Part shown: piece after piece, positions 7,628-15,206 of the stretch
How the letters are laid out: each line of letters opens with the position of its first letter
Numbering within the stretch: position 1 is the first letter of the stretch
NCBI GenBank assembly: GCA_034437075.1
Contig: DAOTVD010000236.1
Location: forward strand, 1-15,217
DNA length: 15,217 nt
From: DAOTVD01 sp034437075
GTDB lineage: Bacteria > Chloroflexota > Anaerolineae > Aggregatilineales > J027
Reading direction: 5' to 3'
Position numbers and translations under genes: made by a program
The notes under the pieces: model-generated
Seen by the model: the letters and a program-made list of their open reading frames with translations, nothing else
Database searches by the model: none
What the model was told of the DNA's origin: nothing

Positions 7628-8713
7628 ATGAAAAAGTTTCTCATATTCATGCTGGTCTTGTGCTTGTTACCGGTCTCGGCGGTTTTTGGCCAAGACGAAG
7701 CCTTGCAAGAATTTGCCGAAGACAACGCCAGCCCAGACGGCACCGCGCTTGGCATTTGGGTAAGCAGCCCCGCAGGGGTAGCTGTGGCTGTTACAGGCAG
7801 CGCAGACCTGGAAAACAACACACCAGCCACGATTAACGATGCGTTTCGGATTGGGAGCATCACAAAAACCTTTGCCGCCGTGCTCATGTTGATGCTGGTA
7901 GAAGAAGGCACCTTGTCGCTAGATGATGCATTGGGGGATTGGCTGGCGGATGACATCGTGGGGCGCATACCCAATGGCGATACGGTCACCTTGCGGCAAC
8001 TGTTGGATATGACCAGCGGTATTCCAGATTATCTGAACACCGATGCGTTCCTTGATGCCATGTTTGAGGACCCAACTTATGGCTGGACGGCAGCCGAAAC
8101 CGTGACGTATATATACGACGTGCAACCGCTTTTCGGGCCGGGCGAAAGTTTTGAATATAGCAACACGAATTACAACCTCATCGAATTGGTTATCAACGAA
8201 GCCACTGGCCTGAGCCTAGCTGAAGCCATGCAAACATACATCTTTGCCGAAATAGGTATGCAAAATTCCTTCGTAGAAGACCCGGCAGCCCTGGGTACGG
8301 GGATTATCCAGGGCTATGAACGCGATAATGATGGCCGCTTAGAAAATGCGACCTTCTTTAATGACGGGGTCGGCATGGCCGATGGTGGCATCATCAGCAC
8401 TGTTCAAGACCTAGAAATGTTCATCCGCGCTTTGTTTGACGGCCAGTTGATCAGCGCAGAATCGCTAGTCGCTATGCGTAGTGGCACGCCCATGGAAGAA
8501 GACGAAAGCGAGACTTACGGCCTGGGATTGAACGTGATTGATGCAGGCGATACGTTCGTGCTAGGGCATGAGGGCTCGACCGCCGGGTTTACCGCCGCAC
8601 TCTGGTATTTCGAGGAATTTGATACGGTGGTCGTGGCCTTCACCAACGAAGGCGGCTCAGATGTCATCAGGGCCGAGTTAGTAGGGGGTGCGTTCGAAAT
8701 CGTGTTTGAATAG
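7628..8713 (+). CDS. Secreted class C beta-lactamase-like serine hydrolase
   Basis: The 361-residue protein has a clear signal peptide (MKKFLIFMLVLCLLPVSAVF, cleavage near residue 21) and the penicillin-binding-like serine hydrolase fold. The nucleophile motif S-x-x-K is in FRIGSITKTF (S77, K80). The second motif is Y177-S178-N179 (FEYSNTNYN). The third is the HEG triad at 314-316 (GHEGSTAG), in place of KTG, as is usual in the AmpC/CubicO-related esterase and peptidase group. Length fits the family. Likely roles are hydrolysis of beta-lactams, D-amino-acid peptides or esters outside the membrane; sequence alone does not choose. AAGGA lies just upstream of the start. A terminator about 65 bases after the stop insulates it from the redox cluster, so it is probably a separate transcription unit. 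Confidence 0.9.
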   Translation: MKKFLIFMLVLCLLPVSAVFGQDEALQEFAEDNASPDGTALGIWVSSPAGVAVAVTGSADLENNTPATINDAFRIGSITKTFAAVLMLMLVEEGTLSLDDALGDWLADDIVGRIPNGDTVTLRQLLDMTSGIPDYLNTDAFLDAMFEDPTYGWTAAETVTYIYDVQPLFGPGESFEYSNTNYNLIELVINEATGLSLAEAMQTYIFAEIGMQNSFVEDPAALGTGIIQGYERDNDGRLENATFFNDGVGMADGGIISTVQDLEMFIRALFDGQLISAESLVAMRSGTPMEEDESETYGLGLNVIDAGDTFVLGHEGSTAGFTAALWYFEEFDTVVVAFTNEGGSDVIRAELVGGAFEIVFE

Positions 8714-8777
8714 CATCTGATTTGCCGGGCTGCGGGGTACGGTACGTAGCCTTTCTTGTCGCAAATCCCCCCTATAT

Positions 8778-8808
8778 GACATTTGTCCCGTAGATCAAAT
8801 GTCTTTTT
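8778..8808 (+). terminator. Rho-independent terminator after the serine hydrolase
   Basis: GACATTTG (8778-8785) pairs perfectly with CAAATGTC (8796-8803) across a ten-base loop, followed by TTTTT (8804-8808). The stem is AT-rich and moderately stable. It ends only three bases before the -35 of the next promoter, cleanly separating the two units. Confidence 0.7.
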
Positions 8809-8811
8809 GTC

Positions 8812-8840
8812 TTCAAAATATGTAGACCAGTCATTATAAT
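8812..8840 (+). promoter_or_regulatory. Promoter of the first oxidoreductase with operator 1
   Basis: TTCAAA (8812-8817, 4/6 to the -35 consensus) and a perfect TATAAT (8835-8840) are separated by 17 bases. The spacer contains TAGACCAGTCAT (8823-8834), abutting the -10. The left half TAGAC is perfect and the right half GTCAT is degenerate relative to GTCTA. It is one of three similar sites in the cluster. A repressor bound here would block RNA polymerase. The start codon lies 33 bases past the -10, with AAGGG at 8861-8865. Confidence 0.75.
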
Positions 8841-8873
8841 TAAATCACTGATCACTGAAAAAGGGTAAACCCC

Positions 8874-9731
8874 ATGACCGCACGTATACTTGTCACCGGA
8901 GCGCCGGGCAATGTCGGCACCGAAGTTGTAAAGGCGCTGCAAGCCGCCAAAGTACCCTTTCGCATTGGGGCATATAGTGTCGATAGCGCACGTGCAGCCT
9001 TTGGCGATGATACCGAAATTGTCCATTTTGATTTTCTGAAGCCCGAAACCTTTCGCACAGCATTCGAAGGCATCCAGCGAATGTTCTTGGTGCGGCCTCC
9101 TGCCTTGGCGGATGTGCAAGAAGAAATCGCGCCTGCCTTATGGGCCGCTTTGGGCGCGGGTGTAGAGCATATCGTCTTTTTGTCCTTGCAAGGTGTCGAG
9201 AACAACCGCGTGACGCCGCATTACAAAATCGAAAAGCACATCCAAAGCATGAAGATCGACTATACGTTTTTGCGCGCGAGCTTTTTTATGCAGAATCTTT
9301 CGACCACCCATCAAGATGAAATCCGGCAAGATGGCGAAATCCGCGTGCCCGTGGGCAAAGCCAAGACAAGCTTCATTGATGTGCGCGATATTGCCGCCGT
9401 GGCGGCGCGCGCCCTTACGGAAGATGGCCACGCTAACCAGGCGTATACGCTGACGGGCCCCGAAGCGCTCGATTATCACCAGATAGCGCATAAACTGAGC
9501 GCGGTTATCGGACGCCCGGTAACCTATACCAACCCGTCATTGCTGGGCTTTTTGCGTGGGCAACTCGCGGGGGGTAAAAAACTGGGTTATGCTTTGGTCG
9601 TGAGCGCCTTGTACACCATCACCCGCTTTGGGAATGCCAAACACGTAACGGACGACGTGCAGCAAGTGCTAGAACGTGAGGCTACGACATTCGACCAATT
9701 CGCGCAGGATTACCGCGCGTGTTGGACTTAG
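8874..9731 (+). CDS. NmrA-type NAD(P)-binding oxidoreductase
   Basis: The 285-residue protein is an atypical short-chain dehydrogenase of the NmrA/YtfG-like group. The N-terminal Rossmann motif is VTGAPGNVG (GxxGxxG, residues 9-15). HYKIEKHIQ (116-124) and LRASFFMQNL (133-142) match positions conserved in this family, where the second is usually LRPGFFMENL. PVGKAKTSFIDVRDIA (159-174) is the typical late Rossmann segment. Members include NAD(P)H-dependent quinone or azo reductases and redox-sensing proteins, so a cytosolic reductase of an electrophilic or aromatic compound is likely. It is transcribed from its own promoter carrying operator 1, and tetR follows 76 bases downstream under a second operator-bearing promoter. 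The substrate is unknown. Confidence 0.85.
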   Translation: MTARILVTGAPGNVGTEVVKALQAAKVPFRIGAYSVDSARAAFGDDTEIVHFDFLKPETFRTAFEGIQRMFLVRPPALADVQEEIAPALWAALGAGVEHIVFLSLQGVENNRVTPHYKIEKHIQSMKIDYTFLRASFFMQNLSTTHQDEIRQDGEIRVPVGKAKTSFIDVRDIAAVAARALTEDGHANQAYTLTGPEALDYHQIAHKLSAVIGRPVTYTNPSLLGFLRGQLAGGKKLGYALVVSALYTITRFGNAKHVTDDVQQVLEREATTFDQFAQDYRACWT

Positions 9732-9751
9732 CAAAGTCTCATCAAAATTCA

Positions 9752-9781
9752 TTGACGCATCAGTAGACCAGTCTCTATAAT
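9752..9781 (+). promoter_or_regulatory. Promoter of tetR with operator 2
   Basis: TTGACG (9752-9757) and TATAAT (9776-9781) are separated by 18 bases, a near-consensus sigma-70-type promoter. The spacer holds TAGACCAGTCTC (9764-9775), an operator matching TAGAC-NN-GTCTA at nine of ten fixed positions and abutting the -10 exactly as operator 1 does. This predicts negative autoregulation of the repressor. Confidence 0.8.
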
Positions 9782-9807
9782 CAAAGTAGTTAAACAGGGT
9801 TATCCGA

Positions 9808-10371
9808 ATGAGCACGACGCGCGATCAGATTATCCAGACCACTTGTGAATTACTGGAACTCCAAGGCTATTATGCCACTGGCTTGAATCAGATCATCAAG
9901 GACAGTGGCTCGCCGAAGGGGTCGTTGTACTATCACTTTCCGGGTGGTAAAGAGGAACTCGCCGCCGAGGCCGTGCGCCGCGTCGGGCAGATCGTGTTAG
10001 AGCGCATTCAGACCAACCTCGCGGCAGTGGACGATACAGCCGAAGCTATACGGGCGTTTATCCTGAATATCGCCGTGAATGTGGAGCGCTCCAATTTTCA
10101 GATGGGCGGGCCGATCACGACGATTGCCATGGAAACCGCCGCCACCAGCGAGCTATTGCGCGAAACCTGCCACGACGTCTATACCGAATGGCAGAATGCT
10201 TTTGCTGAGCGTTTGATCGCTGGAGACTTCGCGCCAGACCGCGCCCGGCGATTATCCGTGCTCATCATCGCCGCGATTGAGGGCGGCGTGATCCTCAGCC
10301 GGACGGAACGCAGTAGCGCGCCGTTAGAACAGGTCGCCGCTGAAATTGGCCTGTTGCTGGAAAACGCTTAA
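9808..10371 (+). CDS. TetR-family repressor, LmrA/YxaF type
   Basis: The 187-residue protein has an N-terminal TetR helix-turn-helix (residues about 5-55). The recognition region is GSPKGSLYYHFPGGKEELA, preceded by LQGYYATGLNQIIKDSG. These phrases, including the FPGGKEEL turn, are the hallmark of the LmrA/YxaF subgroup. The C-terminal helical domain (about 60-187) would bind the inducer and form the dimer. In Bacillus subtilis LmrA and YxaF repress efflux and quercetin-dioxygenase genes and are released by flavonoids (established knowledge from memory). AGGG at 9796-9799 lies 8 bases upstream of the start. Its promoter and two neighbouring ones carry near-identical operators, so it most likely represses itself, the upstream oxidoreductase and the downstream membrane-protein unit. 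The ligand is not visible from sequence. Confidence 0.9.
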   Translation: MSTTRDQIIQTTCELLELQGYYATGLNQIIKDSGSPKGSLYYHFPGGKEELAAEAVRRVGQIVLERIQTNLAAVDDTAEAIRAFILNIAVNVERSNFQMGGPITTIAMETAATSELLRETCHDVYTEWQNAFAERLIAGDFAPDRARRLSVLIIAAIEGGVILSRTERSSAPLEQVAAEIGLLLENA

Positions 10372-10395
10372 CGCATTTTTTTTACCGCATGTATA

Positions 10396-10407
10396 TAGAC
10401 TGGTCTA
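10396..10407 (+). promoter_or_regulatory. Operator 3 upstream of the membrane-protein gene
   Basis: TAGACTGGTCTA is a perfect TAGAC-NN-GTCTA site. With its flank (TGTATATAGACTGGTCTA, 10390-10407) it fits the LmrA/YxaF box I recall as AWTATAtagaNYGgTCTA at nearly every position. It lies in the 54-base gap between tetR and the next gene, ending 7 bases before GGAGGA. A TATATA at about 10392-10397 could be the -10, but no convincing -35 is seen, so promoter placement is uncertain. Confidence 0.75.
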
Positions 10408-10425
10408 CAAATTTGGAGGAATGAA

Positions 10426-10854
10426 ATGGCAACAACTGCTATCCAAAAATCCGCCGCTCCATGGAGCCGTTTCGGGCTGTTCGCTGGGCTAGCGCTCGTC
10501 AGCGCCCCGGTCATGAACGGCATCGTCTATAGCATCCTGAATGCCCTGGGCATGATGGACGATAGCATTATTCCCGCCGAAGGTGGCGAGCCCATCACGC
10601 TGATTCCGGTCGTTCTCGCGACGATTATGGCCGTCGTTAGTGCCAGTGTTGTCTATGGTTTGCTGCTGGCGTTCACACAGCGTCCGCTCCGCTGGTTCAT
10701 GCTGATTTCGGTGGGCGTGCTAGCTGTATCGTTTGTGCCGACCGCCAGCCTAGAAGGCATCCCGGCTGAAATGACCTTGGCGCTGAACATCATGCACCTA
10801 ATTGCCGCCGGAATCATCATCGGCTTGTTTAGCCGCGTAAACCGCCCTGCATAA
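10426..10854 (+). CDS. Small four-helix membrane protein (DUF6069-like)
   Basis: The 142-residue protein has four predicted membrane helices at about 16-41, 57-83, 88-106 and 116-136, with short loops and a basic C-terminus (SRVNRPA). The overall pattern and length resemble the DUF6069 family, often found near TetR regulators and NAD(P)-binding oxidoreductases; this family call is from memory and moderate. Function is unknown. GGAGGA at 10415-10420 touches an ATG at 10421 in another frame, so the start at 10426 (5-base spacing) is chosen. It lies directly behind operator 3, and the next oxidoreductase follows after 67 bases without a visible terminator, so the two are probably co-transcribed. 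Confidence 0.75.
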   Translation: MATTAIQKSAAPWSRFGLFAGLALVSAPVMNGIVYSILNALGMMDDSIIPAEGGEPITLIPVVLATIMAVVSASVVYGLLLAFTQRPLRWFMLISVGVLAVSFVPTASLEGIPAEMTLALNIMHLIAAGIIIGLFSRVNRPA

Positions 10855-10921
10855 CCGACAGGTATGCACACCGTTTAAGGCATAACCTAACGACCTATTG
10901 TACTGAGAAAGGAACCGCAAA

Positions 10922-11830
10922 ATGAAAGTACTGGTATATGGTGGCACAGGTTCGCAGGGGGGCGCAGTCGTGCGCAATCTCTTACGCCAAGGCCACACAC
11001 CCTATATTCTGACCCGCAACCCCGAAAAGGCCGCCGATTTTGTGGAAGCCGGCGCGCAGACCGTCAACGGCGATATGGAAGATAAAACGAGTTTGGTAGC
11101 GGCCAGCCAGGGCATGGATGCCGTATCGCTGATGGTGCCCGCCTTTATCCCCGACCCAACCCAAGCGCCCGTCTATGCCCAAAATGCAATCGAGGCGGCG
11201 AAAGAAGCCGGGGTGGGGCATATTGTCTACAACACTAGCGGCACGGTCATCAACCAACCGACCGGCAACCCTATGTATGATATGCGCCTGGATTTAATCG
11301 GCTATCTTGACCAGAGCGGCGTGCCATACATCACGATTGAACCGACCGCCTACCTAGAAAATCTGCTCGGCCCCTGGACACAACCGAACATCGTGAAAAA
11401 TGATACCCTATCATACCCGGTAGAAGAAGATACGCCGCTGGGATGGATCGCGACGGATGATGTCGGCGCGTTGATGGTCGCTGCTTTGGAACGCCCCGAA
11501 TTGGCCAATCGCCGCATCGGCGTTAGTGGCGTCGAGAACGTCACAGGGCCAAAACTGGCCGCGCGTTTCAGCGAAGGCTTAGGCCGCGAGATTACGTATT
11601 ATGCCATGCCGCTAGAAGAATTCGGCGCGGCGTTGGATGAAGTTTTCGGCCCCGGCGCGGGCGAAGGTGGCATTCAGGGCTACAAGTTCCAGCGCGAGAA
11701 CAAAGACCTGCTCACCATGTGGTGGGATATGGACGACGTACTTGCGCAATTGCCCGTGCAAATGACGCCGATTGCCACCTGGGCGGCTCAGCACAAAGCC
11801 GCCTTTGAACCGACCAAGGAGACGACATAA
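10922..11830 (+). CDS. NmrA-family NAD(P)-binding protein
   Basis: The 302-residue protein has a Rossmann motif at its start (VYGGTGSQGGAVV, GGTGSQG at 7-13), the version typical of NmrA/HSCARG-like proteins. It continues with the family pattern NGDMEDKTSL, HIVYNTSG (about 100-107), a TIEPTAYLENL segment and a WIATDDVGALMVAAL segment. The classical SDR Tyr-x-x-x-Lys catalytic pair is not evident, as is common in this group, which includes both NAD(P)-binding redox sensors and reductases. AAAGGA at 10908-10913 is 8 bases from the start. The stop is two bases before the next start, so it is in an operon with the DsbA-family gene. It is a different lineage from the oxidoreductase at 8874, not a recent duplicate. 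Confidence 0.85.
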   Translation: MKVLVYGGTGSQGGAVVRNLLRQGHTPYILTRNPEKAADFVEAGAQTVNGDMEDKTSLVAASQGMDAVSLMVPAFIPDPTQAPVYAQNAIEAAKEAGVGHIVYNTSGTVINQPTGNPMYDMRLDLIGYLDQSGVPYITIEPTAYLENLLGPWTQPNIVKNDTLSYPVEEDTPLGWIATDDVGALMVAALERPELANRRIGVSGVENVTGPKLAARFSEGLGREITYYAMPLEEFGAALDEVFGPGAGEGGIQGYKFQRENKDLLTMWWDMDDVLAQLPVQMTPIATWAAQHKAAFEPTKETT

Positions 11831-11832
11831 CT

Positions 11833-12465
11833 ATGCGCATTGATGTCTTTCATGACACCGCCTGCCCGTGGTGCCGCATTGGCAAAGCGAACCTGAAAAC
11901 CGCGCTCGCGGCCTGGGATGGCGGGCCTGTGACGGTGGCTTACCATACGTTTTTCCTGAATGCGGACATTCCGGCAGACGGTTACAACTTCCAGGAATAC
12001 ATGTTCGCCAAAGGCGGCGGCCAAGTTCCTTTGGAGCAATGGTTCGCGGCGCCGCGTGAAGCGGGCACCCGTGCCGGAATCACGTTCAATTTTGACCGGA
12101 TCACGCATGCACCGAACACGACGCTTTCGCATCAACTGATCGCGCTGGCGCCGAAAGAAAAGCGCGAAGCCGTCATTGATGCGGTCTACGCCGCGTACTT
12201 CGAACACGGCCAGAATATCGGCGCGCTAGATGTGTTGGTCGCGCTGGCTGCCGAGCAAGGTATGAATGCCGAAGCAACCCGCGCGGCGCTAGAAGATGGC
12301 GCTATGCGCCAGGCCGTGCTACAAGAGGCCCAACAAGCCGCGCAACTCGGCGTAACGGGCGTGCCGTTTTTCGTGGTCAATAACCTATACGCCTTCAGCG
12401 GTGCTCAGCCACCACAAATGATAACCCAAGTTCTGCAACAAGCATCTCAGGAGATAAGCTTATGA
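11833..12465 (+). CDS. FrnE-like DsbA-family thiol oxidoreductase
   Basis: The 210-residue protein is of the FrnE/DsbA type. The active-site motif CPWC is at residues 11-14 right after the first strand (MRIDVFHDTACPWC), and the cis-proline is P178 in TGVPFFVVNN. A helical insertion lies between, as in FrnE. There is no signal peptide, so it acts in the cytosol, probably as a disulfide isomerase/oxidoreductase or a glutathione-S-transferase-like enzyme on small molecules; FrnE relatives occur in polyketide and stress-response clusters. AAGGAG (11816-11821) lies inside the end of the preceding gene, and its stop overlaps the next start by four bases (ATGA), indicating translational coupling on both sides. 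Confidence 0.9.
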   Translation: MRIDVFHDTACPWCRIGKANLKTALAAWDGGPVTVAYHTFFLNADIPADGYNFQEYMFAKGGGQVPLEQWFAAPREAGTRAGITFNFDRITHAPNTTLSHQLIALAPKEKREAVIDAVYAAYFEHGQNIGALDVLVALAAEQGMNAEATRAALEDGAMRQAVLQEAQQAAQLGVTGVPFFVVNNLYAFSGAQPPQMITQVLQQASQEISL

Positions 12466-13088
12466 AACTCGCGATTTTCGGTGGGACGGGAAAAACCGGC
12501 CAGCACCTCGTTAAACAAGCCCTGAACGCCGGGCACGCGGTGACAGCCTTGGCGCGTACGCCTAGCAAGTTAGCCCTCAACAATGACAAGCTGCATGTTG
12601 TACAAGGCGATATTCTGGACGCGAACTGCGTTGCTGAAACGATCCAGGGCGTGGATGCCGTGCTGAGTGTCTTGGGGCCGAGCGACAACAAACCGACTTT
12701 TACCATCAGCCAGGGTATGGATCATATTCTGGCGGCCATGCAGCAGCACGGCGTCCAGCGGCTGATTATCTCGGCAGGGGCGGGCGTGCGCGACCCACAA
12801 GATAAGCCGGGCATGATCGATAAAGTCGCGAGTATAGCCCTGAACATCCTTTCCAAAAATGTTGCGGCGGATATGAAGCAAGTCGTGGAAAAAGTGCGCG
12901 CTTCGGACACACAATGGACAATCGTGCGCGTGCCCATGCTAACCGATAAGCCCGCTCAAGGAACGCTCAAGGTGGGGTATGTGGGGGACATTACGCCGCA
13001 AATATCCCGCGAAGACATGGCCCAGTTTATGCTCGACCAAGTGGCCAACGAGACTTACATCCGTAAAGCGCCCGCAATTAGCAATTGA
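12462..13088 (+). CDS. SDR-type NAD(P)-binding oxidoreductase
   Basis: The 208-residue protein is a short atypical SDR related to biliverdin/flavin reductase-like and NmrA-like proteins. The nucleotide-binding motif GGTGKTG is at 7-13. VVQGDILD (46-53), DAVLSVLGPSD (about 65-75), RLIISAGAGV and WTIVRVPMLTD mark the Rossmann core. It overlaps the FrnE-like gene by four bases, and AGGAG precedes the ATG within that gene, so the two are co-translated. It is the third NAD(P)-binding redox protein in the cluster. A hairpin lies in the 119-base gap before the exporter genes, so the operon may end here or be attenuated here. Likely substrates are flavins, quinones or other small electrophiles; not determinable. 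Confidence 0.85.
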   Translation: MKLAIFGGTGKTGQHLVKQALNAGHAVTALARTPSKLALNNDKLHVVQGDILDANCVAETIQGVDAVLSVLGPSDNKPTFTISQGMDHILAAMQQHGVQRLIISAGAGVRDPQDKPGMIDKVASIALNILSKNVAADMKQVVEKVRASDTQWTIVRVPMLTDKPAQGTLKVGYVGDITPQISREDMAQFMLDQVANETYIRKAPAISN

Positions 13089-13120
13089 TGAGCTTATCGC
13101 GGATCTTCTTTGCAAGCTCT

Positions 13121-13157
13121 CTCGCGTGTGTTTAAGGTCTACATAAGCGCACGCGAG
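13121..13157 (+). repeat. Hairpin between the oxidoreductase operon and the exporter genes
   Basis: CTCGCGTGTG (13121-13130) pairs with CGCACGCGAG (13148-13157; one wobble pair) around a 17-base loop. A TTTTTG tract lies 12 bases after the stem (13171-13176). It may be a weak terminator, an operator for another regulator, or an mRNA stabiliser. The loop includes GGTCTACA, matching one half of the TetR operators, which may be coincidence. Confidence 0.5.
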
Positions 13158-13207
13158 CAGCACAGCCCAATTTTTGTACGCACACAATCTGAAGGACACA
13201 CAAATTT

Positions 13208-14155
13208 ATGTCTGAACACGCAATGATCGTTGAAGACGTGGTGAAGTATTATGGCAAGTTCAAGGCGCTGGATGGCGTCAGTTTACGCGCGACAACTGGG
13301 CAAGTTTTGGGTTTACTCGGCCCCAATGGCGCGGGTAAAACCACTTTGGTCAAGATCATGACCAGTTTGTTACGGGCCGACCAAGGCCGCGTGACGGTCG
13401 CAGGCGTGGATGCGCTCAACAATCCGCGCGCCTTGCGCGAGAAAATCGGCCTAGCTGGGCAGTACCCCGCCGTGGATGAACGCCTCACGGGGCGCGAGAA
13501 CCTCATCATGGTCGCAATGTTATATCACATGCCGCTCAAAGCCGCGCGCGCGCGGGCCAAAGAATTACTCAAACGCTTCACATTAGAAGATGCTGCCGAC
13601 CGGCCCATCAAAACCTATTCCGGCGGTATGCGCCGTCGTTTAGACCTGGCCGCGAGCATCGTCGCCGCCCCGCCTGTGCTCTTTCTGGACGAACCCACGA
13701 CGGGCCTCGACCCGCGTACGCGGTTGGATTTATGGGAATTCATTCGCGAACTGGTGCGCGATGGCGCGACATTGCTCCTGACTACCCAATACCTCGAAGA
13801 AGCAGATGCGCTGGCCGATAATATTGTCGTGTTGGATGAGGGCAAAGTCATCGCCGAAGGTAGCGCAGAAGAATTGAAGGCCCGTATGGGCAATGATGTC
13901 TTGCAAGTGCGCATCGCCCAACCAGACCAAACCCAGCAGGCGCACGACGTTCTGAAAAACACGGCCACCGAAACGCCGCAAATCGATGAAAATACAGGCT
14001 GGATTAATCTGCGCGTGGCCGACGGTACCCAGAGCCTGCTCGAAGCCGTCCGCGCCCTGGATGATGCCAACATCGGCATTGAAGACATTAGCTTACGGCG
14101 CCCTACCCTGGACGACGTGTTCCTCTCGCTGACGGGCAACAAAACGGGTGCCTAA
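13208..14155 (+). CDS. ABC exporter ATP-binding protein, DrrA-like
   Basis: The 315-residue ATPase energises a two-component ABC-2 exporter. Walker A is GPNGAGKTT (38-46), Q-loop Q85, signature YSGGMRRRLDL (137-147) and Walker B VLFLDEPTTGLD (157-168). The switch position reads TTQYLEEAD (Q194 in place of His), which is normal in the DrrA daunorubicin-resistance group. A C-terminal extension (about 220-315) ends in the RRPTLDDVFLSLTG motif typical of this subfamily. GAAGGA at 13191-13196 is 11 bases from the start. The permease follows 42 bases downstream. Family members export hydrophobic antibiotics or lipids, so with the adjacent LmrA-type regulon an efflux role is plausible. Whether the TetR protein also controls it is not shown. 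Confidence 0.92.
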   Translation: MSEHAMIVEDVVKYYGKFKALDGVSLRATTGQVLGLLGPNGAGKTTLVKIMTSLLRADQGRVTVAGVDALNNPRALREKIGLAGQYPAVDERLTGRENLIMVAMLYHMPLKAARARAKELLKRFTLEDAADRPIKTYSGGMRRRLDLAASIVAAPPVLFLDEPTTGLDPRTRLDLWEFIRELVRDGATLLLTTQYLEEADALADNIVVLDEGKVIAEGSAEELKARMGNDVLQVRIAQPDQTQQAHDVLKNTATETPQIDENTGWINLRVADGTQSLLEAVRALDDANIGIEDISLRRPTLDDVFLSLTGNKTGA

Positions 14156-14197
14156 GCCCCGCTACCAGACGATAAGATGATTAAGGAGAGAATGACC

Positions 14198-15046
14198 ATG
14201 GCCGAACAAGCTCTGCCCAAAACCGAACAGAAACGCCGTGATATGGACGTCACCCGCCGTACCGAAGCCACCTGGTTGCGGCGCTTTAGTTGGAACTTTA
14301 CCGACACCTTCGTGATCGCCTGGCGTAATCTGATGCACTATCTACGCTCGCCGGAACTGCTCGTGTTTTCCACGATTCAGCCGATTATGTTCACGCTCTT
14401 ATTCGCATATGTGTTTGGCGGCGCCATCGACACCCCCGCCGGGGATTACATCAATTATCTGATTCCCGGCATTCTGGTGCAGACGGTGCTCTTTGGTGGC
14501 TCGCAAACCACCGTGGGCCTAGCGGATGACCTGTCTAAAGGGATGATCGACCGCTTTCGCTCGTTGCCCATGGCACGTTCGGCAGTGCTAGCCGGGCGCA
14601 CCCTGGCCGACACGGTGCGGAATGTATTCGTCGTTTTCTTGATCTTAATCGTGGGGACGATTATCGGCTTTCGATTTCAGGATGGCCTACTGCCCGCGCT
14701 AGCGGCTATCGCGATTATCGTCGCTTTTGGGCATGTGATGCTGTGGGTGTTCGCGTTTATCGGTATTTTGGTGAAAGACCCGGAGACGGCCCAGGTCGCG
14801 GGCTTCGTCTGGATTTTCCCGATGGTCTTCGCGAGTAGCATTTTTGTGCCCGTGGAAACCATGCCGGGCTTGCTGCGCGAGTTCGCCGAAATCCAGCCGA
14901 TTTCCGTGGTCGTGAATGTCGCGCGGGCCTGGTCTTTGGGGCTGCCCATGGGGAACAACTTGCTATACGCCATAGCCTGGATGATCGGCATTTTTGCGGT
15001 GTTCGTGCCGCTCTCGATCCGCCAATACCGCCGCATCACCAACTAA
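14198..15046 (+). CDS. ABC-2 type permease, DrrB-like
   Basis: The 282-residue permease has six predicted membrane helices at about 54-74, 87-107, 140-158, 164-191, 200-218 and 253-272. The ABC-2 signature region SKGMIDRFRSLPMARSAVLAGRT lies between helices 2 and 3, matching DrrB-type proteins. An upstream in-frame ATG exists at 14177, but the only good ribosome site, AAGGAG at 14183-14188, sits downstream of it and 9 bases before the ATG at 14198, so 14198 is preferred (14192 is also in frame but too close). It pairs with the preceding ATPase to form a dimeric exporter. No intrinsic terminator is evident after the stop. Confidence 0.9.
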   Translation: MAEQALPKTEQKRRDMDVTRRTEATWLRRFSWNFTDTFVIAWRNLMHYLRSPELLVFSTIQPIMFTLLFAYVFGGAIDTPAGDYINYLIPGILVQTVLFGGSQTTVGLADDLSKGMIDRFRSLPMARSAVLAGRTLADTVRNVFVVFLILIVGTIIGFRFQDGLLPALAAIAIIVAFGHVMLWVFAFIGILVKDPETAQVAGFVWIFPMVFASSIFVPVETMPGLLREFAEIQPISVVVNVARAWSLGLPMGNNLLYAIAWMIGIFAVFVPLSIRQYRRITN

Positions 15047-15184
15047 TTTTACTCTCCCGTTTCTACCCATATAGGACGCTTGCCTCTGGTTAGTGCCCTG
15101 TTTTTGTTTAGGCTTTTCCAAGTATTTAACTATGCCGCTTGCTTTTGTCGAAAAGGATACCGGCTTGATTTTACCCCCCTCTAG

Positions 15185-15206
15185 CTCCCCCCGAACTCGG
15201 GGGGAG
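15185..15206. repeat. Strong C/G hairpin at the right end
   Basis: CTCCCCCCG and CGGGGGGAG form a perfect nine-base stem around AACT. There is no T-tract on either strand, so it is not a standard terminator. It lies in CCCCCC/GGGGGG-rich sequence that continues to the window edge and could be a dispersed intergenic repeat. The rest of 15047-15184 shows no gene. Confidence 0.6.

Noticed and set aside
10421..10425. Start of the membrane protein at ATG 10421
   Set aside because: It directly abuts GGAGGA and is in another frame; the ATG at 10426 opens the four-helix protein.
8874..13088. The three oxidoreductases as recent tandem duplicates
   Set aside because: They share only the Rossmann pattern; lengths (285, 302, 208) and sequences differ widely.
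13131..13147. A fourth full TetR operator before the exporter
   Set aside because: Only the GGTCTA half matches; the opposite half is absent.
13784..13800. Mutated ATPase because the H-loop histidine is Gln
   Set aside because: TTQYLEEAD with Gln is the normal form in DrrA-type ATPases.
14177..14197. Permease start at the upstream ATG 14177
   Set aside because: The only good Shine-Dalgarno lies downstream of that ATG and is correctly spaced for 14198.
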